DNA of 64,000 nucleotides, taken from positions 434,001-498,000 of the forward strand of contig OU015322.1 of the NCBI GenBank assembly GCA_907163225.1. Reading direction: 5' to 3'. Positions 44,741 through 51,581 of this stretch are shown here, in pieces (within the stretch, counting starts at the first letter, position 1; each line of letters opens with the position of its first letter). The DNA is from an uncultured Rhodocyclaceae bacterium (GTDB taxonomy: Bacteria; Pseudomonadota; Gammaproteobacteria; Burkholderiales; Rhodocyclaceae). Below the pieces are notes generated by a model. It did no database searches. It had not been told where the DNA came from and saw only the letters and a list, made by a program, of their open reading frames with translations. The position numbers and the translations under genes are program-made.

Positions 44741-45065
44741 CATCAGGTGGCGACACTACGGTGAACGTTGCGAAGTCGTTTATCGACACCACCTCGCGCT
44801 CTATCACCTTGTCCCTGATTTTCCCGAAAATCGTCTGATACACCCGCCGCGCCTTGTCGTCCAACACCTTCAGCCGCGCCGCTTCTGTCACTTCAAAATC
44901 ACTTACCTTGCACAGATGTTTCCGCACCGCGTCATCATCCTGCACGGTATGGCGCAAGGCTTCGACAATGGCCGCAAGAATCAGATTCTTTCCCGCTTCC
45001 CGCTCTGCCTTCGTCATTGGCCTGCCCGGCTGAAGGTTTGCCAGCGATACCGGATTTACTTCCAT
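44736..45065 (-). pseudogene. 5' part (110 codons) of the interrupted 340-residue phage protein
   Basis: The frame starts with ATG one base after the stop of the 138-residue gene and holds exactly 110 codons up to the transposon. The first 80 residues are helical and charged (MTKAEREAGKNLILAAIVEA, ARRVYQTIFGKIRDKVIERE), and strands begin near residue 90 (SINDFATFTVVSPPDGV). It continues in frame at 9294 on the other side of the transposon. In place the product would be truncated at 124 residues, including 14 encoded by the repeat. Removal of this protein should prevent production of virions if it is structural. Confidence 0.82.
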
Positions 45066-45066
45066 T

Positions 45067-45483
45067 TCAGCCCCACTTTGCCAAGCAAAAATTAGCCTCT
45101 TCGATCATTGCGGCCTGTTTTTCCGGGTTTTTCTGTTTCGCGGCCAAGGCCACCACGCGACCGGCAACGCCTTCGAGATTGGCCCTTTTCTTGGCCTTCC
45201 ACGCCGCCGCCGCTATCGGATTGATCGAATCCACGATCTCCCTTTCGCGCCGCCCGCGCACGGCCATTGACTCGCACCACCGCGCCGCCGTTGTCTCACT
45301 CAGGAAGGAATAGACCTTGCCGGCAGGGCCTATCAATACCCTATCCCCAACGACCAGCCCCGACGGCCCCAAGTGCCACGCAGCGCCATCCGTGAGCAAG
45401 GCTTGTGCCATAACCGGGCAAATGAAGCCCTGCGCCGATTGTTTTACAAATGCCGATGAAAAAGCGGATGAAAACGCGCTCAT
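45067..45483 (-). CDS. 138-residue protein of the prophage element, unknown function
   Basis: The start is the ATG that overlaps the stop of the fibre gene (TAATG). The N terminus has a repeated SAFSSAFSSAF. The middle has a small strand-rich section (GPSGLVVGDRVLIGPAGKVY) and the end is helical (AWKAKKRANLEGVAGRVVAL). No known family was recognised. Its place between the fibre and the 340-residue protein suggests a structural or assembly role. Confidence 0.68.
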   Translation of the reverse strand: MSAFSSAFSSAFVKQSAQGFICPVMAQALLTDGAAWHLGPSGLVVGDRVLIGPAGKVYSFLSETTAARWCESMAVRGRREREIVDSINPIAAAAWKAKKRANLEGVAGRVVALAAKQKNPEKQAAMIEEANFCLAKWG

Positions 45484-46472
45484 TACTCGACTTCCCACAC
45501 AATTTTGAAGATAGCACCGACTATCGCTTGGCCAGCCGTAATGCTCATGGCCTGCATGTTTCCAGAACTGAACACCCCGCCGCTTTGAGGTGAAAACGAC
45601 GTAAACGGTTCCCCCCCCGAAAAGCTCGCGGCACTCCTTACCGACAACTTACCTGCCTGCCCCGCTCCGACATTCACCGTTATCGACGACGCGACCGATA
45701 CATTGCACTTCATCTCAAGCCAATACCGCCTCACACGTCCAACGACCTCACACCCTGACGCATTTAACGAGAAATTCGCCGGGACGACAGGAATCCACAC
45801 TTCATTAGTCGCACCGCCGCCAGCCATACCCTGCCATTCCGTCCAACTATTTCCTTCATTGACTTCGAAATTTCCCATCCGACACAACGGCACGGCACCG
45901 CCAATATACGGAGAATACGGCGCATAAATCTGAAGAGTACCACCGCCCCCGTGGTAGCTTTTAATCGTTAAAACAGACCCATAATGACCCGGATACCCGT
46001 TTTGATACGCAAAATCCAACGTCACACCCAATGGATAATCCAACGGAAGTACGCCCCCACCCCTGACCTCAGATGTAGGCGACAGCAAAGGCGCACTGGT
46101 CACCGGCCCGGCCACGCCCGGCACACCTTGCGGCCCTACGTCTCCTCTATCCCCTTTGGCCCCCTGCACGCCTTGCGGCCCGGCCACGCCATCGGCCCCG
46201 GCATCGCCCTTGTCACCTTTCAGCCCTTGCGGCCCTGCCACACCCTGCGCACCGGCGACACCCTGCGCACCGCCGGCCCCGGCCGGCCCTACGTCGCCCC
46301 TATCCCCTTTGGCCCCCGGAACGCCCTGCGGCCCGGCTGGCCCGGTCAATAGCGCAATATCTTCCGGCTCAAGTTCGACGAAGTGACTCAGCGCTGCAAC
46401 GTGTGACGGCTGGATTACCCCGGCCTCCCCTGTATCGACCCATTCGACTGGCTTGATGTGACTTACTATCAT
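45483..46472 (-). CDS. Collagen-like fibre/spike protein
   Basis: The product has 329 residues in three parts. Residues 1-42 form a short base. Residues about 43-125 are an uninterrupted run of Gly-x-y triplets rich in Pro, Lys and Asp (GPAGPQGVPGAKGDRGDVGP), which form a collagen-like triple helix. Residues 126-329 are a beta-rich, Gly/Ser/Ala-containing tip. This base-shaft-tip build is that of trimeric receptor-binding fibres; the spike protein P5 of phage PRD1 also has a collagen-like shaft. No signal peptide or C-terminal anchor is present, which argues against an inovirus pIII. It overlaps the neighbours at both ends. Confidence 0.82.
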   Translation of the reverse strand: MIVSHIKPVEWVDTGEAGVIQPSHVAALSHFVELEPEDIALLTGPAGPQGVPGAKGDRGDVGPAGAGGAQGVAGAQGVAGPQGLKGDKGDAGADGVAGPQGVQGAKGDRGDVGPQGVPGVAGPVTSAPLLSPTSEVRGGGVLPLDYPLGVTLDFAYQNGYPGHYGSVLTIKSYHGGGGTLQIYAPYSPYIGGAVPLCRMGNFEVNEGNSWTEWQGMAGGGATNEVWIPVVPANFSLNASGCEVVGRVRRYWLEMKCNVSVASSITVNVGAGQAGKLSVRSAASFSGGEPFTSFSPQSGGVFSSGNMQAMSITAGQAIVGAIFKIVWEVE

Positions 46473-46630
46473 TTTTCTGCCCTCAAAATTTCAACAGCCC
46501 CAACCAGCGCCACGCCAGCCGATACCAGAATATCCACATACCCAACCGGCAACACGCCCGCAGCTACCAGCAACCAACCCACACCGCGCCAAGTGCTAGG
46601 CTCTTTCGCCCTCTCGACAATCCACGCCAT
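46469..46630 (-). CDS. Small two-helix membrane protein (53 residues) of the prophage element
   Basis: The sequence begins MAWIVERAKEPSTWRGVGWL and holds two hydrophobic stretches (about 17-28 and 33-47). It could be a small coat, holin or membrane protein of the virion. The start is chosen just after the strong terminator at 46647-46674, with GAGAGG about 8 bases upstream. A longer frame is open upstream but would run through the terminator. The stop overlaps the fibre start (ATGA). Confidence 0.6.
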   Translation of the reverse strand: MAWIVERAKEPSTWRGVGWLLVAAGVLPVGYVDILVSAGVALVGAVEILRAEK

Positions 46631-46646
46631 AACCCAACCTCTCGAC

Positions 46647-46674
46647 AAAAAAAAGGGGCTACCCGCGCCCCTTT
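46647..46674 (-). terminator. Central terminator of the prophage operon
   Basis: On the minus strand GGGGC-GCGGGTA-GCCCC is followed by eight T. It lies between the 68-residue and the 53-residue genes and would reduce expression of the late genes downstream. Filamentous phages also use a central terminator to set gene dosage, so the arrangement is of interest even though the gene content differs. Confidence 0.85.
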
Positions 46675-46694
46675 CTGCAACCCAATCGCACCAA

Positions 46695-46901
46695 TCAACA
46701 GGCGTCATCATCAAACCTTCGACACATCCTGATTTTTTCAATCTGCGCCCCAAATTTTTCGATTTCCTTTTGCTGGCGGACAATATCGCGCAACATTGCT
46801 TTTTGCTCTGCGCGAATGCCACCGTAAATAGCACCCGCGCAAAGCAACATGCCGACCAGCTGCAAAGCTAACCCGGCATCACCGCCATTAGGCATTTGCA
46901 A
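46695..46901 (-). CDS. 68-residue membrane/coiled-coil protein of the prophage element
   Basis: One hydrophobic helix (about 10-28) is followed by a charged helix (EQKAMLRDIVRQQKEIEKFG) that looks like a coiled coil, and two Cys near the end. The frame overlaps the upstream 177-residue gene. Small one-helix proteins of this type can be virion or lysis-accessory proteins. No family was recognised. Confidence 0.65.
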   Translation of the reverse strand: MQMPNGGDAGLALQLVGMLLCAGAIYGGIRAEQKAMLRDIVRQQKEIEKFGAQIEKIRMCRRFDDDAC

Positions 46902-47421
46902 TAACGGTCAGGCGTGCGACTTCGGTATCAATCGCCGCAACGTCAGTTACCACAGCGGCGCGCTGGGCTTGCACTTCCAGCTTTTTGGCTTGCTGCGCCG
47001 CATTGCCGACTTCCCAGCCAACCATGAGCGTCAAATCAGCGTCGATTTCGGCGATGATCGCGTTTTGCGAAACCTTGGCCTTTGCCAGTCGGACGATCTG
47101 AGACTCAGCGAACGCTTTCATGTCATTCGGAACCTTGCTGGCCAGCACCGCGCCCGTGTCGACTTCGACGGTATAGACGCCGTTGCCCTTTTCGGCGACC
47201 TTGGCCGCGAACTTGAGCGCATCGTCGACATTCGAGAAGGTTTTGATCTTGCCGGCATCGGTGGCGAGTTCGTAGGTATTGCCGTCGATAGTCATCTTTC
47301 CCACAAATTTCAAGGCCGAAGAAGTACCGACAACGGTGAGCAGGATGGCGGCAACAGCGCCCGGAGTGCCGACTTTCCAAGCACCGAAGAGGCGGGAAAG
47401 TTCGCGTTGAGTTTTACGCAT
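46888..47421 (-). CDS. 177-residue secreted or membrane protein of the prophage element
   Basis: A basic N terminus and a hydrophobic helix (about 17-40: GTPGAVAAILLTVVGTSSAL) lead into a beta-strand section (MTIDGNTYELATDAGK, YTVEVDTGAVLASK) and a long helix at the end rich in Ala. It is the first gene after the replication gene, 98 bases away, where a promoter may lie. It may be a major virion membrane protein; no homologue was recognised. It overlaps the next gene by 14 bases. Confidence 0.68.
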   Translation of the reverse strand: MRKTQRELSRLFGAWKVGTPGAVAAILLTVVGTSSALKFVGKMTIDGNTYELATDAGKIKTFSNVDDALKFAAKVAEKGNGVYTVEVDTGAVLASKVPNDMKAFAESQIVRLAKAKVSQNAIIAEIDADLTLMVGWEVGNAAQQAKKLEVQAQRAAVVTDVAAIDTEVARLTVIANA

Positions 47422-47519
47422 TTTTGAATCTCCAATAAGATTTGTTTTGCCTATAGCAACACGCTATTGACTAGCGCGCACCATAAACAAAATCTATCGG
47501 CGCATCAAGTATTTTTTTC

Positions 47520-49340
47520 TCAGGCTATCGCCGCCATTGGTGGCGACTCGAAAATTGCCGCCGCCATCCCGGAAAACTCTGCTTCAATCCTTGAAATACT
47601 TCGCTTTATTGCTTCGTACCGGCCAACTCCCGGATCATCGCCGGTACAGTTATTGACACAAGACCGAGTAGAGTCAAAAACAACCCCGCCCGATTTTTTT
47701 GCCAGCCCGCCCCAATGAATCACCCAATCGCGCACGGCCAACATCAAACGCGCCCCGCCCTGACAAACGCCCGTCACCACAGGCGCGGCAACATCCCCGT
47801 ATTCCGTCAGACGCGCCCCAACCGACTTCATCAAGGCCAGCCCGCCCGCCTTGCACGCCAGCCAGAACTCGCACCAATCCGAATCATCCGCCGCCCGCGT
47901 TGCCCGTGCCAACGCGCCATTAACCGGCAAGCCCCCGGCCTCCAACCTGCGCAGCGTTCGCCAGATTCCGACAGACGGCATACCGAAAAATTGAAACTGA
48001 CGAATCGACCAATGCGACGCCCACGCATCAACTCGCTTAACCGTTGATGATATATATCCCCCGGTCTCCAAATCCCGCTCTTTTTCCATGCCGCCGCCGT
48101 CAATATTTTTACTGACATAAGCCGCCGCGTAATGCGCCGCGCCTGTCCCTGATTCTGCAATTTTGAAATTGAATCTGTGCTGAATTGCCCCCATCTCGTC
48201 GCCAGAATCAAGCAAGGCATACCACCTAGCGATATGGCGGGCGAAGCACAAATCTTGCGGGGGACCATAGACAATCAAGTGCCAATGCGGACATCCATCA
48301 TGATGCGGCTCTGCGGTGCGAAGCCCTGCCACCACTAGCCCACGGCGTTTCAGCGCCGCCCGAATCCGCGCCCAAACGCTGCACAAATAACGCTGAGCAT
48401 CGGCTGGCGAAAGCGGGTTTCTTGTCTCTTTTCCGAAGGAGTCAAGCACCGGCTTTCCCTCGTCATTTACTACCAGCTCACCAAAATTCGGATTTGGTTC
48501 GGCGCAGTATCCCGTTATCTTCTGCGCATGAAATCGGCTTGGGGCGGTAATTGTCCAAAACTCACAAGCCCAGCCCTGAAGATGCGCGTATCCATCACAC
48601 CCTCGAATCCTCACCATCAATTCCGCCCGCTTGTTTTCCGGGTTCGCAAGGCTTCCTGCTACGATCTCCGACATCTCTACCGTTTCGCCATCCGCCGCAA
48701 TCGCCACCGCCCTTTCCATCGCCGCAGCGTTTCGCTTGCGCTGATCCTGACGACGTATCACGGCATCCTGCGACGCGTAAGGCCACAGACCACGCCTGAC
48801 TACGCCGCCTTCAATCGCTGCGCCCTCTGCCCGCCGCCCGTGAGACCGCCGCAATCGGCGCAAATACCACCGCCCGTCGAGCATCCGCAGCATTCCCGGT
48901 ATGCCCTCTTGTTTTGCCGCCTCTATCCCCCAAGACTCACAATGCGCCTCAAGCACCGCCCGCACCTCGTCATTGCTTGCCCCGGCCCCTATTTCCGCCC
49001 TTGCGAAGTCCTGCGCCGTCTTCGCGGCCTCTTCTGCCGCCTCTCGAATCGCCCAATCCGTCGCAGCTAGCGGCAATCGCCCGCCCGCCTTGGCCGTCAC
49101 GTCCAGCAACCACGCGTTTGCAACACGCGACCCCAGCCCGCCGCGCCTCCCATGCTCCGCCGTCACATGCTGACGCCACACGAACGGCATCAATGCCACC
49201 TTTTTCCGCAGCCAAATCCGGCCGGCCTCTTCTTCCTTGGCCACAACCCCCCTCAACAACGCATCAATCCGCCGCGTACCCTCTTCTGACGGATCAACAT
49301 ACTTGTGCGGCTCACCCAGCAAAAACCGCGCTTCGCTCAT
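47520..49340 (-). CDS. HUH rolling-circle replication initiator (phage gpA superfamily)
   Basis: The product has 606 residues. Three motifs of superfamily I rolling-circle initiators are visible: motif 1 FWTITAPSRFH (about 261-271), motif 2 with the HUH pair PHWHLIVYG (H352, H354), and motif 3 YAAAYVSKN with two Tyr (Y404, Y408) and the Lys. This is the set found in P2 gpA, phiX174 A and PM2 P12. It nicks the origin and starts replication of a circular genome. The start is at the second Met, which overlaps the upstream stop (ATGA). It is the strongest phage marker in the element. Confidence 0.9.
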   Translation of the reverse strand: MSEARFLLGEPHKYVDPSEEGTRRIDALLRGVVAKEEEAGRIWLRKKVALMPFVWRQHVTAEHGRRGGLGSRVANAWLLDVTAKAGGRLPLAATDWAIREAAEEAAKTAQDFARAEIGAGASNDEVRAVLEAHCESWGIEAAKQEGIPGMLRMLDGRWYLRRLRRSHGRRAEGAAIEGGVVRRGLWPYASQDAVIRRQDQRKRNAAAMERAVAIAADGETVEMSEIVAGSLANPENKRAELMVRIRGCDGYAHLQGWACEFWTITAPSRFHAQKITGYCAEPNPNFGELVVNDEGKPVLDSFGKETRNPLSPADAQRYLCSVWARIRAALKRRGLVVAGLRTAEPHHDGCPHWHLIVYGPPQDLCFARHIARWYALLDSGDEMGAIQHRFNFKIAESGTGAAHYAAAYVSKNIDGGGMEKERDLETGGYISSTVKRVDAWASHWSIRQFQFFGMPSVGIWRTLRRLEAGGLPVNGALARATRAADDSDWCEFWLACKAGGLALMKSVGARLTEYGDVAAPVVTGVCQGGARLMLAVRDWVIHWGGLAKKSGGVVFDSTRSCVNNCTGDDPGVGRYEAIKRSISRIEAEFSGMAAAIFESPPMAAIA

Positions 49341-49588
49341 TTCAGCCGCGCCGCCCACGCCTCAAACCTTTTCAATCCTGCCACCACATCGCCGCGCACA
49401 TCAGCCGGCAAACTGCACCACTCCCCCCGGCCATAAAATGCAGCTTCAGACGCCGTTTTTCTGGCCATCGCCAGCAACAGCCGTCGATCGGACGGCGAAG
49501 CTATTTCATCCCACACCGCCCGGAACTTGTCGCGCTCTCCGCCAATAATCGCCCTACACTCCGCAAGACGAACCACCTCGGCCGTCAC
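49337..49588 (-). CDS. Small protein upstream of the replication initiator
   Basis: The product has about 83 residues. A GTG overlapping the upstream stop (GTGA) is the probable start; another GTG three codons earlier is possible. It is helical and charged (EVVRLAECRAIIGGERDKFR). Overlap with the initiator gene by four bases indicates coupling. The function is unknown; it may help replication or bind single strands. Confidence 0.6.
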   Translation of the reverse strand: MTAEVVRLAECRAIIGGERDKFRAVWDEIASPSDRRLLLAMARKTASEAAFYGRGEWCSLPADVRGDVVAGLKRFEAWAARLK

Positions 49589-49953
49589 GCTAACCACCCA
49601 TCCCTATAAACCTCACCCCTCGCCGCGCACACCCCGCCCGCGCCTGTCACATATTTTCTCGTCGCCCCGGAAGGAATCCTACAAGTGGCATCTATCAACT
49701 CCCCGGGCGAAACACAAAACCCCTCCCGAAAATCAACCGGGTAATCTCGCCCACCAAGGAAAACAACTTTTCCGCTTTCAAAATCACGCCACACAGGCAA
49801 CGCCGCCGGCTCTGTCACCAGATAGCCCGCGAAGTCCTCAGCCAACCGCCGCCGAAATCCGGCCTTTGCTACCCCACGACAAACCACCCGCACCAAATCA
49901 CAGGCGACCGCATGCCCACGCGCCCGGCGTGAATACTTTGTGATTGCAAACAT
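49585..49953 (-). CDS. 122-residue early protein of the prophage element
   Basis: This is the first leftward gene of the element. It is rich in Arg and Val, with a basic N terminus (YSRRARGHAVACDLVRVVCR) and a strand-rich centre (VVFLGGRDYPVDFREGFCVS). Small basic proteins at this place in ssDNA phages often bind DNA, but no family was recognised. The 154 bases up to the divergent HTH gene must hold both promoters; a short dyad GGCC...GGCC at 50001-50015 is visible there. Confidence 0.62.
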   Translation of the reverse strand: MFAITKYSRRARGHAVACDLVRVVCRGVAKAGFRRRLAEDFAGYLVTEPAALPVWRDFESGKVVFLGGRDYPVDFREGFCVSPGELIDATCRIPSGATRKYVTGAGGVCAARGEVYRDGWLA

Positions 49954-50107
49954 GGATTCAGCCCCTGATCACGGGCATAGAAAATACTGATTGGCCTTTG
50001 TACGGCCTTCCGTCGCAGCATTGCCAAATGAGAGCCACTAGCAACTGACAACCATCTGGTGACTGAGCATAAACAACCAACCGAAGCCGCGCACGGGATA
50101 CAACGCC

Positions 50108-50386
50108 ATGAACGACGCCACTATTGCCGCCCTGATTCACCGATTCCGCAGCGCCGCGCAATGCGCCGCCGCCCTTGGCATTTCCCGCCAAGCCTTCAGA
50201 GCGGCCATGCAACGCGGCCAACTCTCCAACGCCGTCGCCTTGCGCGCCGCCGCCATTCTTGCCCAAAACCCCACCGCGCCAATACTCGACGCCGCCCCTG
50301 ACCTTCCCAAACAGCTTTACATAACAACCCGCCGGAATAACAATTATGCGCTTAACGAGAGCATAAAAAACGGCCTACGCCGTTAA
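50108..50386 (+). CDS. Helix-turn-helix regulator, truncated by integration at dif
   Basis: The N-terminal 60 residues have a helix-turn-helix of the Cro/YdaS sort (AQCAAALGISRQAFRAAMQR) in a protein divergent from the early genes, the normal place for a lysogeny repressor. The last 10 codons (after YAL) are supplied by the chromosome past the dif core and end at TAA. In the excised circle the gene would go on for 127 more codons (6897-7280) and give 209 residues. Integration therefore changes the regulator's C terminus. The ATG is 154 bases from the opposing gene. Confidence 0.75.
   Translation: MNDATIAALIHRFRSAAQCAAALGISRQAFRAAMQRGQLSNAVALRAAAILAQNPTAPILDAAPDLPKQLYITTRRNNNYALNESIKNGLRR
50327..50354. 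other. attR: partial dif (XerC arm and centre only)
   Basis: The bases are ACCCGCCGGAA - TAACAA - TTATGCGCTTA. The centre and XerC-type arm match the left dif, while the XerD arm has been replaced by element sequence. Beyond the core about 35 further bases also match between the two ends (ACGAGAGCATAAAAAA, hairpin AACGGC...GCCGTT), so the element carries a copy of the host's dif flank. The implied attP has only one good arm, as in several dif-using phages. Confidence 0.85.
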
Positions 50387-50497
50387 AATTCACGCGCTAT
50401 TACCAATTGTTCCTGTCACAAGGAACCAAAGCATCCTGTCAAAAGCGAAACGTAACTTGTCTTGCATCACAGACTAGGGTGACATAAAAGTGTTTGT

Positions 50498-50583
50498 TGG
50501 TGCCCGGGACGGGAATCGAACCCGTACGGCCATAGGCCGAGAGATTTTAAGTCTCTTGTGTCTACCAATTTCACCACCCGGGC
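50498..50583 (-). tRNA. tRNA-Leu (anticodon TAA)
   Basis: This 86-nt class II tRNA on the minus strand starts GCCCGGGTGGTGAAATTGG and ends with an encoded CCA. The anticodon loop is CTTAAAA and a long variable arm (CTCGGCCTATGGCCGT) is present. It is the first chromosomal gene to the right of the element. Confidence 0.96.
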
Positions 50584-50654
50584 TAGCGCCAAATTATATC
50601 GATGCCCAAACACGAAAAAAGGGAAAGCGACCAGCGCTTTCCCTTTTTCTCTTT

Positions 50655-50730
50655 TGGAGCGGCAGAAGAGTCTCGAACTCTCGACCTATACCTTGGCAAG
50701 GTATCGCTCTACCAACTGAGCTACTGCCGC
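50655..50730 (-). tRNA. tRNA-Gly (anticodon GCC), copy 1
   Basis: A 76-nt cloverleaf starts GCGGCAGTAGCTCAGTTGG, with anticodon loop TTGCCAA and encoded CCA. It is identical over its length to the copy at 50868-50943. Confidence 0.97.
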
Positions 50731-50737
50731 AAAACCT

Positions 50738-50811
50738 TGGAGGCGCGAGCCGGAGTCGAACCGACCTACACGGATTTGCAATCCGGTGCATAACCGCTTT
50801 GCTATCGCGCC
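50738..50811 (-). tRNA. tRNA-Cys (anticodon GCA)
   Basis: A 74-nt cloverleaf starts GGCGCGATAGCAAAGCGG, with anticodon loop TTGCAAA and encoded CCA. It lies between the two tRNA-Gly copies. Confidence 0.96.
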
Positions 50812-50867
50812 TAACCGAAACATCTATCACTACTTGGACAAAGCCTGAAGGCTTTACCCAGAAAATC

Positions 50868-50943
50868 TGGAGCGGCAGAAGAGTCTCGAACTCTCGACCT
50901 ATACCTTGGCAAGGTATCGCTCTACCAACTGAGCTACTGCCGC
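50868..50943 (-). tRNA. tRNA-Gly (anticodon GCC), copy 2
   Basis: It is identical to the copy at 50655-50730. The cluster order on the minus strand is Gly, Cys, Gly, Leu, likely one transcript following pgsA. Confidence 0.97.
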
Positions 50944-50997
50944 ACTGAAACAGAGCGCGCATTATAGGCGACACAAGGATATTGTCAACATTGCCGT

Positions 50998-51576
50998 CTA
51001 TTTTTCTGCAGTCCGCTTGGCAATTTCTGGCCATGCCATACGTAGGTAATAGCCCATCGACCAAAGCGTCAACAAGGCGGCGATCCAGATCAGCCAGTTA
51101 CCAAGCTCTCGCATGTCAATGCCGAATAGTGGGTGGTAATAAAGCAGGATAGGGATAGCGAGCATTTGAGCGGCGGTCTTTATCTTGCCAATCATGGATA
51201 CAGCTACGCTTTTTGCTGCACCGATCTTTGCCATCCATTCGCGTAACGCTGAAATGGTGATTTCGCGTCCGATGATGATGGTGGCTACGATGGCATCAGT
51301 TCTGCCTAGTTGGACAAGAACGATCAGTGCCGCGGCGACCATCAATTTATCGGCAACTGGATCAAGAAAAGCGCCAAAGGCCGATGTCTGGTCTAGTTTT
51401 CGGGCGAGATAGCCATCTGCCCAATCGGTAAAGGCGGCGGCTACAAAAATTGATGTGGCGGCAAGATCGCGTTCATGCGAAGTGGCCCAGTCTGCCGGAA
51501 GGTAGTAAACAGCAATCAACAGCGGTATCGCGAGGATACGAAGCCATGTGAGCAGGATAGGTAAATTGAAGGGCAT
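50998..51576 (-). CDS. pgsA: CDP-diacylglycerol-glycerol-3-phosphate 3-phosphatidyltransferase PgsA
   Basis: The product has 192 residues and several membrane helices. It makes phosphatidylglycerol phosphate from CDP-diacylglycerol. The CDP-alcohol transferase motif is spread over DWADGYLARKLDQTSAFGAF and LDPVADK. It is followed by the tRNA cluster and lies 5 bases after uvrC, a common order in betaproteobacteria. Confidence 0.96.
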   Translation of the reverse strand: MPFNLPILLTWLRILAIPLLIAVYYLPADWATSHERDLAATSIFVAAAFTDWADGYLARKLDQTSAFGAFLDPVADKLMVAAALIVLVQLGRTDAIVATIIIGREITISALREWMAKIGAAKSVAVSMIGKIKTAAQMLAIPILLYYHPLFGIDMRELGNWLIWIAALLTLWSMGYYLRMAWPEIAKRTAEK

Positions 51577-51581
51577 GTGGT

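Larger units (their letters stand above)
6881..50343. mobile_element. dif-integrated small prophage-like element (about 8.0 kb), split by a 35 kb transposon
   Basis: The element is bounded by the full dif at 6870-6897 and the partial dif at 50327-50354. Without the Tn3-family transposon (9300-44735 plus one copy of the 5-bp duplication) it is about 8.02 kb. It carries an HUH replication initiator, several small membrane proteins, a collagen-like fibre, a beta-rich 340-residue protein, and a divergent helix-turn-helix regulator. Almost all genes are on the minus strand and overlap by ATGA or TAATG junctions, typical of compact phage genomes. No integrase is present, which fits use of the host XerC/XerD. 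No Zot/pI ATPase, terminase or tail protein was recognised. The copy is inactivated by the transposon. Confidence 0.82.

Noticed and set aside
45984-46386. Plus-strand frames rich in Pro and Ala opposite the collagen-like shaft
   Set aside because: They mirror the Gly-x-y repeats on the other strand and have no independent support.
48914-49609. 231-codon Pro-rich frame on the plus strand opposite the replication initiator
   Set aside because: It is the shadow of the initiator gene and of the small genes upstream; its composition is dominated by Pro, Ser and Arg without motifs.
49869-50051. Possible extra early minus-strand gene of 60 codons before the 122-residue gene
   Set aside because: It overlaps the promoter region and the start of the better-supported gene, and has no coding signature.
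6870-50354. The bracketed element as an ordinary filamentous phage (inovirus)
   Set aside because: Size and dif integration fit, but no Zot/pI ATPase with Walker motif, no pIII-like protein with signal and C-terminal anchor, and no secretin were found in the reconstructed gene set.
50498-50943. The tRNA cluster as the integration target of the element
   Set aside because: The duplicated sequence at the two ends is dif with its flank, not a tRNA 3' end, and the tRNAs lie outside the right boundary.
50655-50943. The repeated 76-nt sequence as a mobile repeat or CRISPR-like array
   Set aside because: Both copies are full tRNA-Gly genes with CCA ends. No CRISPR array was seen in the window.
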